In this document: piece by piece, positions 20,903-30,357 of the stretch
How positions within the stretch are numbered: position 1 is the stretch's first letter
Layout of the letters: every line of letters starts with the position of its first letter
Origin: Paenibacillus humicola
GTDB taxonomy: Bacteria; Bacillota; Bacilli; Paenibacillales; Paenibacillaceae
Direction: 5' to 3'
Assembly: GCF_028826105.1 (NCBI RefSeq)
Contig: NZ_JAQGPL010000001.1
Location: forward strand, 1,762,501-1,826,500
Length of the DNA: 64,000 nucleotides
The notes under the pieces: model-generated
Told to the model about the DNA's origin: nothing
The model's input: the letters and a program-made list of their open reading frames with translations, nothing else
The model's database searches: none
Made by a program: the position numbers and the translations under genes

Positions 20903-22426
20903 ATGCATATCCATCTGCAGGTGGAGGACCTTTCGTTTGAACGGTCTTTGTCCCATATCGCCGCGCTTTTCTTCGAGGATGCGAAGATTACATGCAGCAC
21001 CGAATCCGGCGGCGGGGCGGAGATGACGATTGCGCTCGAAACGTCCAGGGAAGACGGACAGGTCATAGCGGCCGCCCGTCTTATGGACGAAGGAGAGCCG
21101 CTCACGGCGCGCCATGCGAGGAAAACGGCCGCGGACGCGTCCGGCGAAGAGCTGCGAAAAGCGCTTCGGCTGTCGCTGAGCTTCGTGCTGCTCGACGTGC
21201 TGCAGCGGCGGACGGGCATCGTTCAGCCGTGGGGCATCCTGACCGGCGTGCGGCCGACGAAGCTGCTCCACGAGCGGATGCGGAAGGGCGTGCCGATGGA
21301 GCGGGCGCGGCGCGAGCTGCAGGGCGATTATCTGATTTCCGAGGAAAAAATCGCGCTCATGGAGCGAATCGTCGAACGGCAGCTGGCCGCTTTGCCCGAT
21401 TTATACGAGCTGCGCGGCGAAGTAAGCCTTTATATCGGCATCCCGTTCTGCCCCACCAAATGCGCGTATTGCACGTTTCCCGCTTACGATATTAACGGCC
21501 GTCAGGGCTCGGTCGGCGGATTCTTAAGCGGGCTGCATTACGAAATGCGCGAAATCGGAGAATGGCTGAAGCGTCATGAGGTCACGGTGACGACGATTTA
21601 TTTCGGCGGGGGAACGCCGACCAGCATCACGGCCGAAGAGATGGATGAATTGTACGCCGCGATGTACGATCATTTTCCGGACGTGGAGCACGTCCGCGAA
21701 ATTACGGTGGAAGCGGGCCGTCCGGATACAATCACGCCGGAGAAGCTTGCCGTCCTGCGCAAATGGGGCATCGACCGCATCAGCATCAACCCGCAATCGT
21801 ATATCCAGAATACGCTGGATTTGATCGGCCGGCACCATACGGTGCAGGAGACGATCGACAAGTTTGAGCTTGCGCGCACATCGGGGATGGACAATATTAA
21901 CATGGACCTCATTATCGGCCTGCCTGGCGAAGGCGAAGCGGAATTCGAGCATACGCTGGCGGAAACGGCCAAGCTGATGCCGGAGTCGCTGACGATTCAT
22001 ACGTTATCCTTCAAAAGGGCGTCGGAGATGACCCGCCACCGCGGCGATACGAAATATAAAGTGGCCGGCCGTGACGAAATCAACCGGATGATGCGGCGCG
22101 CGGTGGAGTGGACAGACAGCTACGGGTATGCGCCGTATTATTTGTACCGGCAGAAAAACATTCTCGGCAACCTCGAAAATGTCGGCTACGCGAAGCCGGG
22201 CATCGAGAGCTTGTACAATATTTTGATCATCGAGGAGATGCAGTCGATTATCGGCCTCGGGTGCGGGGCGAGCAGCAAATTCGTCGATCCGTACACCGGC
22301 GAGATTTCGCGGCTGGCCAATCCGAAGGAGCCGAAGGCGTACAACGAGACGTATCTCGCGTGCACCGATGCCAAAATCGAGGCGTTGAACCGGCTGTTCC
22401 GCATAAGCGGGAAGGTTACCTCCTAA
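20903..22426 (+). CDS. hemZ: Coproporphyrinogen dehydrogenase HemZ (radical SAM)
   Basis: 507 residues from ATG 20903; the in-frame ATG 20894 sits 1 base after AAGGAG, so the second ATG has better spacing. The radical-SAM cluster motif CPTKCAYC is near residues 183-190, followed by YFGGGTPTSI and the HemN-like RISINPQSYIQNTLDLIGR segment. The N-terminal 170 residues, with LTGVRPTKLLHE, are the HemZ-specific region. HemZ-type proteins are HemN paralogues; B. subtilis hemZ lies in the same rel-hisS interval. Some family members may have activities other than coproporphyrinogen oxidation. Confidence 0.9.
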   Translation: MHIHLQVEDLSFERSLSHIAALFFEDAKITCSTESGGGAEMTIALETSREDGQVIAAARLMDEGEPLTARHARKTAADASGEELRKALRLSLSFVLLDVLQRRTGIVQPWGILTGVRPTKLLHERMRKGVPMERARRELQGDYLISEEKIALMERIVERQLAALPDLYELRGEVSLYIGIPFCPTKCAYCTFPAYDINGRQGSVGGFLSGLHYEMREIGEWLKRHEVTVTTIYFGGGTPTSITAEEMDELYAAMYDHFPDVEHVREITVEAGRPDTITPEKLAVLRKWGIDRISINPQSYIQNTLDLIGRHHTVQETIDKFELARTSGMDNINMDLIIGLPGEGEAEFEHTLAETAKLMPESLTIHTLSFKRASEMTRHRGDTKYKVAGRDEINRMMRRAVEWTDSYGYAPYYLYRQKNILGNLENVGYAKPGIESLYNILIIEEMQSIIGLGCGASSKFVDPYTGEISRLANPKEPKAYNETYLACTDAKIEALNRLFRISGKVTS

Positions 22427-22638
22427 GCTGCTCCGGCGAGCTTTTCATCAAAATCGGCGTCTCCGCCTCGATGAACCTTTACAGTCGGGGAGGTAGTTGG
22501 TGTATTTTTGGCGGAAACCGCCGGGCAGGAAACGCTTACTGTTTTGTAATGTAACTGTAATCTCATTTCAATGTTCCGATAATATGTCCCGTCTATAATG
22601 AATATCGACCCCCTTTTTTAAAATATATCCTTTGACGG

Positions 22639-22666
22639 ACCTACAACTTGTTTGTAGGTTTTTTTC
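22639..22666 (+). terminator. Intrinsic terminator downstream of hemZ
   Basis: ACCTACAA (22639-22646) pairs perfectly with TTGTAGGT (22652-22659), 5-base loop, followed by TTTTTTTC. Confidence 0.8.
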
Positions 22667-22702
22667 TGTTTTCAAGGCATTTGCGGCTCCGTACCGATCG
22701 CA

Positions 22703-22747
22703 AAAACAGCCATTCCGCTTCCTTTCGGGAAACGGGATGGCTGTTTT
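22703..22747. terminator. Bidirectional terminator, end of the SDR gene
   Basis: AAAACAGCCATTCCG pairs with CGGGATGGCTGTTTT (one G-T). The minus strand, which carries the SDR gene, leaves the stem into a run of T. It also faces the hemZ side. Confidence 0.75.
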
Positions 22748-22761
22748 GGTTTTGTCCGCGG

Positions 22762-23508
22762 TTAGACGGCGGTGCGGCCTCCGTCGACGGGGAGCGTCGC
22801 GCCATAGATGAAGCTGGAACGGTCGGTTGCCAGAAACACGATCGCTTCCGCGATTTCGTCCGCCGACGCGGGACGTCCGGCCGGTGCCTGGGCGGCCAAT
22901 TGATCCAAGCCCTCGCCCATTACGTCCGTGCCTTCCGTCCTTGTCGGTCCGGGGCTGACGGCATTGACGCGGACGCCGCTCGGCCCGTATTCGGCCGCCC
23001 ATGCTTTCGTGAGCAGCGTCAGCGCCGCTTTGCTCGAGCCGTAAAGGCTCATGCCAGCCGCGCCGTAATCGGCGACCATCGTCGTGACGTTCACAATCGC
23101 GCCGCCCCCGTGTTCCGCCATCCGAGGCGCAAGCTCGGCGACAAGGAAATAAGGCGCTTTTACATTCACGGCGTAAACGCGCTCGAAATCGTCCTCGCTC
23201 ATGTCATGCGTTGCACCGAACGGGAAAATGCCCGCATTGTTCACTAAAATATCGACGCGGCCGTTACCGAGCTCGACCGCTTTTTTCGCAAGCTCGCGCG
23301 CGCTTGACGCATCCTGAAGATCCGTCTGCACAAAATCGGCTTTTCCTCCAGCCGATCGAATATCTGCGACCGTCTGCTCGCCGCGTTCCGCAGAACGGCC
23401 TGCCACGACGACATGAACGCCGAGCTCAGCCAGCTGCTTGGCCGCCGCCCGTCCGATACCGCTTGTTCCTCCTGTGATCAGTGCCGTTTTTCCCGTTTGA
23501 TTTGCCAT
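22762..23508 (-). CDS. SDR-family NAD(P)-dependent oxidoreductase
   Basis: 248 residues, classical short-chain dehydrogenase length. Cofactor motif GGTSGIG at 13-19, VAGRS near 35-39 (Arg after the second strand suggests NADP), NNAG at 90-93, and YGSSK with Tyr156 and Lys160. The catalytic Ser, 13 residues before Tyr, is Thr143 (VTTMVADYG). The C-terminus LPVDGGRTAV is typical. Substrate unknown. A TATAAT for the minus strand lies near 23550. It interrupts the dtd/hemZ-hisS run seen in Bacillus, and B. subtilis lacks it at this spot. Confidence 0.9.
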   Translation of the reverse strand: MANQTGKTALITGGTSGIGRAAAKQLAELGVHVVVAGRSAERGEQTVADIRSAGGKADFVQTDLQDASSARELAKKAVELGNGRVDILVNNAGIFPFGATHDMSEDDFERVYAVNVKAPYFLVAELAPRMAEHGGGAIVNVTTMVADYGAAGMSLYGSSKAALTLLTKAWAAEYGPSGVRVNAVSPGPTRTEGTDVMGEGLDQLAAQAPAGRPASADEIAEAIVFLATDRSSFIYGATLPVDGGRTAV

Positions 23509-23753
23509 GATTCATTTCCCCTTCCGGATTTTTTTTGGAGTGTTTAATCCATTATAGAACTGACCCCAATGTTACCTTAACCATTTTGGATTGTCAACTC
23601 CAGAAATATATTGTTTTAAAATATTTCCGGCCGACGCTGGAGGCATCGTCTGTTCCAAAGGTTCCGGATCGGGTTGAACGCGTCCGGCCGGGGGTCCGGT
23701 CCCCGAATGAGGCAACTTTTTGCAAGCTGGTTCGCAAACGCGGAAATCTCGGG

Positions 23754-23790
23754 AACAAGCCTCGGCCATTCGCAACAAGCTTCGGCCATT
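23754..23790. repeat. Two-copy direct repeat upstream of the hisS promoter
   Basis: Two 17-base units (AACAAGCYTCGGCCATT) at 23754-23770 and 23774-23790 differ at one position; period 20 bases. The second ends 8 bases before the -35 hexamer. Confidence 0.7.
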
Positions 23791-23798
23791 TGCCGTAC

Positions 23799-23827
23799 TT
23801 GACAGGCAGCGGGGGCTTTATTACAAT
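23799..23827 (+). promoter_or_regulatory. Sigma-A promoter of the hisS-aspS operon
   Basis: TTGACA (23799-23804), 17-bp spacer, TACAAT (23822-23827). Transcription should start near 23834, at the 5' end of the T-box leader. Confidence 0.8.
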
Positions 23828-23833
23828 GAATGT

Positions 23834-24143
23834 TATATTGTGCCGATCCAGCGATGGGACCGCGTCGTTCAACCGCACCTAGCCAGAGAGGGATTCCCCG
23901 GCTGCAAGAATCCTTAGCGTGCCTGAACGAACAGACTTCCCGGAGGACAGCCGGTGAACGGCGACAGGCTTTCGTTACCTGCCGCTCATTAGCCGTCTGC
24001 GTAGTCAGGGCGTTAACCGATGAAAGCGAGACGATGCGCCTGCGTGGGCGTCAATCTCGGAATGTGGGTGGTACCACGGCGCTTCGCGTTTGCGACAGCT
24101 CCCGTCCCTTTTGCCTGTGACAGGCGAGGGCGGGGGCTTTTTT
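23834..24143 (+). promoter_or_regulatory. T-box leader of hisS-aspS
   Basis: A tRNA-sensing leader. The stem I apical region has AGAGAGGGATT and GCTGCAAGAATCC (23885-23913). The T-box sequence TGGGTGGTACCACGG is at 24064-24078, and a terminator follows. Stem I arms GTTC (23867-23870) and GAAC (23925-23928) close below the apical part, and GAACAGAC lies on the 3' side of the presumed specifier loop. GAC (Asp, 23934-23936) is the best specifier candidate; no in-place CAC/CAT (His) was found. hisS-aspS leaders read by tRNA-Asp are known in Bacillales. The specifier assignment is tentative. Confidence 0.85.
24097..24143 (+). terminator. T-box-controlled terminator before hisS
   Basis: AGCTCCCGTCCC (24097-24108) pairs with GGGCGGGGGCT (24128-24138) around an inner GCCTG/CAGGC stem, followed by TTTTTT. 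It is the terminator alternative to the T-box antiterminator. Confidence 0.85.
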
Positions 24144-24244
24144 AGTAAAAGGAGAATCCCTGCTTCGCCGCTCGAGGACGGTGCCATCGATTTCATCGGG
24201 CATGGCGGCATGCGGTTATCACGATTCGTTTGGAGGGGCTAACG

Positions 24245-25504
24245 ATGGGTTTTCAAAAACCGCCGGGCACGCAGGATTTTTTGCCGGGCTCGGTTGACAC
24301 CTGGCAGTTTGTAGAAAGCAAAGCGCGCGACATTTGCCGCCGGTTCAATTTCCGCGAAATCCGCACGCCGATATTTGAGGCGACCGAGCTGTTCAAGCGC
24401 GGCGTCGGCGAGACGACGGACATCGTCGAGAAAGAAATGTATACCTTTACCGACCGCGGCGACCGCAGCATGACGCTTCGTCCGGAAGGGACGGCGGGTG
24501 TCGTTCGCGCTTTCGTCGAAAACAAGCTGTATGGGGAACCGGACTTGACGAAGCTGTATTATATCGGGCCGATGTTCCGCTATGAACGCCAGCAGGCCGG
24601 ACGCTACCGGCAGTTCCACCAATTCGGGGTCGAGGCGCTCGGCTCGGCCGACCCGGCGCTCGATGTGGAAGTCATCGCACTGGGGTATGCCTTTTATACC
24701 GAGGTGGGACTCGAAGGCGTACGCGTCGAGATCAACTCGGTCGGGACGCCGGCGGTGCGGGCTTCGTATCGGGAGAAGCTGCTCGCGTTTCTGGAGCCGA
24801 AGCGCGACCAGCTGTGCGAGGACTGCCGGTCCCGCATGGACCGTAACCCGCTGCGGGTGCTGGACTGCAAGGTCGATCAGCATCATTTTGTCGGGGCGCC
24901 GTCGATTCTGGACAGCCTGGACGAGGAGTGTCGGACGCATTTTGAGGCGGTACGGCGCGATTTGTCGGCAATGGGCATTCCGTTCGACATCAACCCGAGG
25001 CTGGTCCGCGGACTCGATTATTACACACATACGGCGTTCGAATTTAAAGCCGAAGGCATCGGAGCGATCGATACGATCGGCGGAGGCGGACGCTATAACG
25101 GACTGGTCGGGGAAATCGGCGGGCCGGATCAGCCGGGCGTCGGCTTCGGAATCGGACTCGAGCGGACCGTCCTGCTGCTGGACAGCCAGAACGCCGATCC
25201 GGAACGGCTGCACCAGGTGGACGTCTACATGATCGGCCTCGGCGAAGCGGCGGAACGGGAAATTTCCCGTCTGATATACGGGCTTAGGCAGAAGGGCCTG
25301 TCGGCCGAGCGCGATTACCAGGGCCGGAAAATGAAAGCCCAGCTGAAATCGGCGGACCGCCTGCAGGCGCGTTTTGCGGCGATTCTCGGCGACGACGAGC
25401 TGGCCCGCGGCGAAATCGCCTTGAAGGAGATGGCAACGGGCGAGCAGCGGTTTGTTCCGCTGGACAACCTTGCGGCCGAGCTATCCGGACAACGCAAATC
25501 TTAA
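24245..25504 (+). CDS. hisS: Histidyl-tRNA synthetase
   Basis: 419 residues from ATG 24245 with GGAGGGG upstream. Class II synthetase that charges tRNA-His. Motif 2 reads FRYERQQAGRYRQFHQFGVE near 112-131; the His-specific LVRGLDYYTHTAFEF is near 255-269; motif 3 GVGFGIGLER near 298-307; the anticodon-binding domain occupies the last 95 residues. It is 27 bases upstream of aspS and shares its T-box leader. Confidence 0.97.
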   Translation: MGFQKPPGTQDFLPGSVDTWQFVESKARDICRRFNFREIRTPIFEATELFKRGVGETTDIVEKEMYTFTDRGDRSMTLRPEGTAGVVRAFVENKLYGEPDLTKLYYIGPMFRYERQQAGRYRQFHQFGVEALGSADPALDVEVIALGYAFYTEVGLEGVRVEINSVGTPAVRASYREKLLAFLEPKRDQLCEDCRSRMDRNPLRVLDCKVDQHHFVGAPSILDSLDEECRTHFEAVRRDLSAMGIPFDINPRLVRGLDYYTHTAFEFKAEGIGAIDTIGGGGRYNGLVGEIGGPDQPGVGFGIGLERTVLLLDSQNADPERLHQVDVYMIGLGEAAEREISRLIYGLRQKGLSAERDYQGRKMKAQLKSADRLQARFAAILGDDELARGEIALKEMATGEQRFVPLDNLAAELSGQRKS

Positions 25505-25531
25505 TTTCAAACCTAAAGGAGATTATGAATC

Positions 25532-27340
25532 ATGATGCTCAAAACTCATTCCTGCGGCCTGCTTTCCAAAGCGGAGGTCGGCCAAACCGTGACGCTGAAC
25601 GGCTGGGTGCAGCGGCGCCGCGATTTGGGCGGCGTGCTGTTCATCGACCTGCGCGACCGCACCGGCATTGTGCAGATCGTGTTTAACCCGGATTTCTCGG
25701 GCGACGCGCTGGCGATCGCGGACCGCGCCCGCAGCGAATACGTGCTGGCCGTGAGCGGCCAGGTCGTCGAACGCGACGCGGAAACGGTCAACCCGAACAT
25801 TTCGACCGGCGAAATCGAAGTCCGCATTACCGAAATCGAAATCATGAACGCATCCAAAACGCCGCCGTTCCCGATCGAGGACGGCGTCGAGGTCGACGAA
25901 TCGGTTCGCCTCAAATACCGCTATCTCGACCTGCGCCGGCCGGAAATGCAGAAAACGCTGCTGCTGCGCTCGAAAGCGGCCAAAATTTTCCGCGATTTCC
26001 TGGACGGCGAAGGGTTCGTCGAAGTGGAAACGCCGATTTTGACGAAAAGCTCGCCGGAAGGCGCGCGCGATTACCTCGTACCGAGCCGCGTTCATCCGGG
26101 CGAATTTTTCGCGCTGCCGCAGTCGCCGCAAATTTTCAAGCAGCTGCTGATGGTCGGCGGGCTGGAGCGCTACTACCAGATCGCGCGCTGTTTCCGCGAC
26201 GAGGATCTTCGCGCCGACCGGCAGCCGGAATTTACGCAGGTCGACATCGAGACGTCGTTCCTGTCGCGGGACCAGCTGCTCGAAATGATGGAACGGCTCG
26301 TCGCGCGACTGTTCCGCGAAACCGCCGGCTATGAGCTCGAGGCTCCGTTCCAGCGGATCACGTACGCCGATGCGATGAACAAATATGGCTCCGACAAGCC
26401 TGACCTCCGCTTTGGTCTGGAAATGGAGGACATTACGGATATCGTCCGCGAGAGCGACGTCAAAGTATTCGCTTCCGTGGCGTCGAGCGGCGGCGTCGTT
26501 AAGGCGCTGAACGCCAAAGGCTGTGCGAGCTGGAGCCGCAAGGAGCTCGACGATCTGCAGCCGTTCGCGGCCCGTTACGGCGGCAAAGGGCTGGCGTGGG
26601 TTACGGTCAAGGAAGGCGAGTGGCGCGGCCCGATCGTGAAATTTTTCAAGCCCGAGGAAATCGCCGCGCTGACCGAGCGCCTCGCCGTGGAGGAAGGCGA
26701 CCTGCTGCTGTTCTCCGCCGACAAGAAAAAGGTCGTCGCCGACGTGCTCGGCAACCTGCGCCTGAAAATCGGCAAGGAGCTCGGCCTGATCGACGAATCG
26801 GTCTACAAATTCGCCTGGGTCGTCGATTTCCCGCTGCTCGGCTGGGATGAAGAAGAGAAGCGCTATGTCGCCGAGCATCATCCGTTTACACGGCCGAACG
26901 ATGACGATCTGCCGCTGTTCGACAGCGATCCGGGCCAAATCCGCGCTCAGGCGTATGACCTCGTGCTGAACGGCTATGAAGTCGGCGGCGGCTCGATGCG
27001 GATTTACAAACGCGACGTGCAGGAGCGGATGTTCAAGGCGCTCGGCTTTACGCCGGAGGAGGCGCACGATAAATTCGGCTATCTGCTCGACGCGTTCGAA
27101 TACGGCACGCCGCCGCACGGCGGCATCGCCTTCGGCTTCGACCGCCTTGTCATGCTGCTGGCAGGCCGCACGAACCTGCGCGAAACGATCGCATTCCCGA
27201 AAACGGCAAGCGCGACCGACCTGCTCACGAGTGCGCCGTCCGAGGTCGATCTTGCCCAGCTGCAGCAACTTCATATCCGCACCATGCCGAAGCCGCAGAA
27301 GCAGCAGGAAGCGGCGGCAGCCGGCGGTACGTCGGCCTGA
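25532..27340 (+). CDS. aspS: Aspartyl-tRNA synthetase
   Basis: 602 residues, bacterial-type AspRS. Domains: N-terminal OB anticodon-binding fold ([20 protein letters not shown]), class II core with motif 2 [19 protein letters not shown] near 217-235, the bacterial GAD insertion (about 290-420), and motif 3 [19 protein letters not shown] near 532-550. AGGAG at 25517-25521 fits ATG 25532; ATG 25525 is in another frame. It is cotranscribed with hisS. Confidence 0.97.
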   Translation: MMLKTHSCGLLSKAEVGQTVTLNGWVQRRRDLGGVLFIDLRDRTGIVQIVFNPDFSGDALAIADRARSEYVLAVSGQVVERDAETVNPNISTGEIEVRITEIEIMNASKTPPFPIEDGVEVDESVRLKYRYLDLRRPEMQKTLLLRSKAAKIFRDFLDGEGFVEVETPILTKSSPEGARDYLVPSRVHPGEFFALPQSPQIFKQLLMVGGLERYYQIARCFRDEDLRADRQPEFTQVDIETSFLSRDQLLEMMERLVARLFRETAGYELEAPFQRITYADAMNKYGSDKPDLRFGLEMEDITDIVRESDVKVFASVASSGGVVKALNAKGCASWSRKELDDLQPFAARYGGKGLAWVTVKEGEWRGPIVKFFKPEEIAALTERLAVEEGDLLLFSADKKKVVADVLGNLRLKIGKELGLIDESVYKFAWVVDFPLLGWDEEEKRYVAEHHPFTRPNDDDLPLFDSDPGQIRAQAYDLVLNGYEVGGGSMRIYKRDVQERMFKALGFTPEEAHDKFGYLLDAFEYGTPPHGGIAFGFDRLVMLLAGRTNLRETIAFPKTASATDLLTSAPSEVDLAQLQQLHIRTMPKPQKQQEAAAAGGTSA

Positions 27341-27359
27341 ACCTTTAGGGGGGCTTAAA

Positions 27360-28115
27360 ATGCTACACCAATTTTCGCGAACGGAACTTGCCATCGGCCC
27401 TGAAGGGCTCGATATTATGAAGCGCAGCACCGTCGCGGTGCTGGGCGTCGGCGGCGTCGGCTCCATGGCGGCCGAGGCGCTTGCGCGCACCGGCATCGGC
27501 CGGATCATTCTGATCGACAAGGACGTCGTCGATATTACGAATGTCAACCGCCAGCTGCACGCGCTGACGACGACGGTCGGACAGCCGAAGGCCGACCTGA
27601 TGCGCGAACGCATCAAGCTGATTAATCCCGATTGCGACGCTGTTGCGCTTAGGATGTTTTATACGGAAGAAACGTACGAAAAGCTGTTCGAGTACAAACT
27701 GGATTATGTGGTCGACGCGTCGGATACGATTATGTACAAAATTCACTTGATCAAGCAGTGTCTGGAGCGGAACATTCCGCTTGTCTCCAGCATGGGCGCC
27801 GCGAACAAAATGGATCCGACGAAGTTTCAGGTTGCCGACATTTCCAAAACGTCGATGGACCCGATCGCCCGGGTAATCCGCCAGAAGCTGCGCAAGGATG
27901 GCATCCGTAAAGGCGTTAAGGTCGTCTTCTCGACGGAGCAGCCGATGAAGCCGCGCGAGGATGTCACGCAGCGGATAGTGCCGGAGAACGCGCCCGAAAT
28001 CCGCAAGGCGCAGCAGCCGCCGGCGAGCAACGCGTTCGTCCCGGCCGCCGCGGGCCTCGTGATGACGAGCGTCGTCGTCCGCGACTTGCTGGCGGCAGGA
28101 GGGCATCCGGCATGA
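27360..28115 (+). CDS. tcdA: tRNA threonylcarbamoyladenosine dehydratase TcdA
   Basis: 251 residues from ATG 27360 with AGGGGGGC upstream; the frame continues into aspS but without a ribosome site. An E1-like ThiF/MoeB fold: nucleotide loop GVGGVGSMAAEALARTGIG near 31-49 and DKDVVDITNVNRQ near 56-68. TcdA uses ATP to cyclise t6A37 to ct6A in ANN-decoding tRNAs. It lies next to aspS as yrvM does in B. subtilis, and its stop overlaps the next start (ATGA at 28112). Confidence 0.93.
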   Translation: MLHQFSRTELAIGPEGLDIMKRSTVAVLGVGGVGSMAAEALARTGIGRIILIDKDVVDITNVNRQLHALTTTVGQPKADLMRERIKLINPDCDAVALRMFYTEETYEKLFEYKLDYVVDASDTIMYKIHLIKQCLERNIPLVSSMGAANKMDPTKFQVADISKTSMDPIARVIRQKLRKDGIRKGVKVVFSTEQPMKPREDVTQRIVPENAPEIRKAQQPPASNAFVPAAAGLVMTSVVVRDLLAAGGHPA

Positions 28116-28795
28116 ATACGGCACTGCTGAAGAAGCTGCACTATCCGCTCGGCGGCAAAGCTTTACTGCTTCATACGCCGGATCCTTCGGTCCCTGAACA
28201 GCTGGGTTTATCCGCCGAAGACGCCGAGCAGGCGGATGCCGAAGCGAAAGCCGAGGCCGAAGCGGGCACGTTCGATTTCGTGCTGCTGTTCGCGCGCGAT
28301 ACCGCCGCACTCAACGAAAGCGCGCCGCTCGCCCTGAAGGCGGTCAAACGGGACGGCTTGCTGTGGATCTGCTATCCGAAAGGCACGTCCAAAATGAAAA
28401 GCGACCTGAACCGCGACCGCGGGTGGGCAGCGGTCGCCTCCGAAGGCTGGGAAGGCGTCTCGCTCGTTTCCTTCGACGAAATCTGGTCCGCGATGCGGTT
28501 TCGGCCGGCCGGGCAGTCCGGATCGGGCCGCAGCGGAAGAGCGGATACGCGCAGCGCCGCCGCGGCTGCGGTCGGCTCGCAGCCGCTTGAAGCTCCGGCC
28601 GACCTGAACGCGGCGCTTGCCGCCGCTCCGGAAGCGGAAGCTTATTTTAACGGCCTCGCGCCTTCGCACCGCAAAGAATATATCCGGTGGATTACGGAGG
28701 CGAAGCGGGAGGAGACGCGGGCCGTCCGAATAAGCGGCGCGGTGGACAAGCTGCTGCAGAAATTAAAACGCCCGTCGGACAAGCCGCAAAACTGA
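28112..28795 (+). CDS. YdeI/OmpD-associated-like protein with DUF3052-like N-terminus
   Basis: 227 residues. The N-terminal half (FDFVLLFARDTAAL, then RDGLLWICYPKGTSKMKSDL) resembles the DUF3052-type fold; an Ala/Gly-rich linker follows; the C-terminal 60 residues (YFNGLAPSHRKEYIRWITEA) match the YdeI/bacteriocin-protection C-terminal helical domain. No catalytic residues can be named. The start overlaps the tcdA stop by 4 bases, so it is translated from the same mRNA. Confidence 0.75.
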   Translation: MNTALLKKLHYPLGGKALLLHTPDPSVPEQLGLSAEDAEQADAEAKAEAEAGTFDFVLLFARDTAALNESAPLALKAVKRDGLLWICYPKGTSKMKSDLNRDRGWAAVASEGWEGVSLVSFDEIWSAMRFRPAGQSGSGRSGRADTRSAAAAAVGSQPLEAPADLNAALAAAPEAEAYFNGLAPSHRKEYIRWITEAKREETRAVRISGAVDKLLQKLKRPSDKPQN

Positions 28796-28809
28796 AAAAC
28801 GATGAAAAT

Positions 28810-28862
28810 AAATCCGTCAAGAAGCCAGCGCGAGATCGCAGGCGGTTTGACGGATTTTTTGC
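28810..28862 (+). terminator. Terminator after the hisS-to-YdeI operon
   Basis: AATCCGTCAA (28811-28820) pairs perfectly with TTGACGGATT (28847-28856), followed by TTTT. It closes the operon begun at the T-box. Confidence 0.75.
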
Positions 28863-28881
28863 GCGAAAATTTTGTCCTGCA

Positions 28882-28924
28882 CAACAAATGTTGCCTTTGA
28901 CAAACTTTTTTGTCTGTGTACAAT
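28882..28924 (+). promoter_or_regulatory. mntH promoter with MntR-like site and inverted repeats
   Basis: TTGACA (28897-28902), 16-bp spacer, TACAAT (28919-28924). Across the -35 lies GTTGCCTTTGACAAAC (28890-28905), which matches 11 of 16 positions of the B. subtilis MntR box TTTGCCTTAAGGAAAC. Two palindromes flank it: CAACA-AA-TGTTG (28882-28893) and GACAAA-CTTT-TTTGTC (28899-28914). A repressor here would block RNA polymerase when manganese is ample. Confidence 0.6.
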
Positions 28925-28997
28925 AGAAATAGGAAACATTGATTTCAATTCCGCATACAGGTGGAATAGACAGTGGTCCAAATACGCGAGGTGATGA

Positions 28998-30350
28998 ATG
29001 ATGATGAACGAAAATTTGACCCCGCTCGCCAAGGAAAGCGGGTGGCGCCGGGAACGGACGCAGTCGACGCTCCCCGAGGTGTACCGCTCGCTTAAAATAC
29101 CGAAAAACGGATCGTGGATCCGGAAGTTTCTCGCATTTGCCGGTCCGGGCTATTTGGTTGCAGTCGGTTATATGGACCCGGGCAACTGGGCGACCGATCT
29201 CGCCGGCGGCTCCATGTTCGGTTATACGCTGCTTTCGGTCATTTTGCTTTCGAACCTGATGGCGATTTTGCTTCAGGCGCTCGCAGGCAAGCTGGGCATC
29301 GTGACCGGCCGCGATCTGGCCCAGGCGTGCCGGGATCATTACAGCAAGCCGGTGGCGATGGGGCTGTGGGTATTGTGCGAGCTGGCCATCGCAGCCTGCG
29401 ACCTTGCCGAAGTCATCGGCTCGGCGATCGCCCTTAATTTGCTGTTCGGCATCCCGCTCATCTACGGCGTGCTCATTACGATGTTCGACGTCCTGCTCGT
29501 GCTGATGCTCCAGCATAAAGGCTTCCGCTTCATCGAAACGCTGGTCATTACGCTGATCGCGACGATCGGATGCTGCTTCCTCGTCGATCTTTTCCTGGCA
29601 AAGCCCGATATGGGCGGCGTTCTCGGCGGCTTCGTCCCGAGCGGCGAAATTATTGCCAACCCGACGATGCTCTATATCGCAATCGGCATTTTGGGCGCGA
29701 CGGTCATGCCGCATAACTTGTACCTGCACTCTTCCATCGTGCAAACGCGCAAATTCGAGCAAACCGCGCTCGGCAAACGCCAGGCGATCAAATTTGCGAC
29801 CTGGGATTCAACGATTGCCCTGTTCTTCGCCCTGTTCATTAATGCCGCCATTCTCGTCATTTCCGCGGCAACGTTTCACTCGAGCGGACACACCGACGTG
29901 GCGGAAATCGAGGATGCGTACCACCTGCTGACTCCGCTGCTCGGCACGGCGGCCGCCAGCGTCCTGTTCGGAGTCGCGCTGCTCGCCTCCGGGCAAAATT
30001 CGACGCTCACCGGCACGCTCGCCGGCCAGATCGTCATGGAAGGCTTTCTGAACATCCGGCTGCCGCCTTGGCTTAGACGCCTTATCACCCGTCTGATCGC
30101 CGTCGTGCCGGCCGTCATCGTCACCGGCCTTTACGGCCCCGGCGGTACGGCGGATCTGCTTATTTTGAGCCAGGTGATCCTGAGCCTGCAGCTATCCTTC
30201 GCCGTCATCCCGCTTGTCAAATTCACAAGCGACAAAAGGAAGATGGGCGAGTTCGCGAATCCGCTGTGGCTGAAGCTGCTGGCCTGGACCGTGGCGAGCG
30301 TAATCGCGGTGCTTAACACGGTGCTGCTCATCCAAACGTTTTTCGGCTGA
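28998..30350 (+). CDS. mntH: NRAMP-family divalent metal (manganese) transporter MntH
   Basis: 450 residues with about 11 membrane helices. The helix-1 metal motif DPGNWAT is near residues 60-66 and the helix-6 motif [10 protein letters not shown] near 236-245. MntH imports Mn2+ (and Fe2+, Cd2+) with protons. The start is ATG 28998 or the adjacent ATG 29001, behind AGGTGATGA. It is monocistronic: own promoter and a hairpin after the stop. Confidence 0.95.
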   Translation: MMMNENLTPLAKESGWRRERTQSTLPEVYRSLKIPKNGSWIRKFLAFAGPGYLVAVGYMDPGNWATDLAGGSMFGYTLLSVILLSNLMAILLQALAGKLGIVTGRDLAQACRDHYSKPVAMGLWVLCELAIAACDLAEVIGSAIALNLLFGIPLIYGVLITMFDVLLVLMLQHKGFRFIETLVITLIATIGCCFLVDLFLAKPDMGGVLGGFVPSGEIIANPTMLYIAIGILGATVMPHNLYLHSSIVQTRKFEQTALGKRQAIKFATWDSTIALFFALFINAAILVISAATFHSSGHTDVAEIEDAYHLLTPLLGTAAASVLFGVALLASGQNSTLTGTLAGQIVMEGFLNIRLPPWLRRLITRLIAVVPAVIVTGLYGPGGTADLLILSQVILSLQLSFAVIPLVKFTSDKRKMGEFANPLWLKLLAWTVASVIAVLNTVLLIQTFFG

Positions 30351-30357
30351 TCGAAAA

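Larger units (their letters stand above)
22427..22761. other. Gene-free spacer between hemZ and the SDR gene
   Basis: No ORF with support. It holds a GGCGGAAACCGCC hairpin near 22512, a TATAAT at 22594-22599 with only a weak -35, and two terminators listed separately. A transcript from the TATAAT would end at the first terminator after about 60 bases. Confidence 0.5.

Noticed and set aside
23754..23790. CRISPR repeat
   Set aside because: Two units with a 3-base gap, no spacer-size intervals, no cas genes.
25523..27616. Very long open frame antisense to aspS and tcdA (697 codons)
   Set aside because: It mirrors aspS codon by codon as expected from GC-rich third positions, has no recognisable domain or ribosome site, and low-complexity composition.
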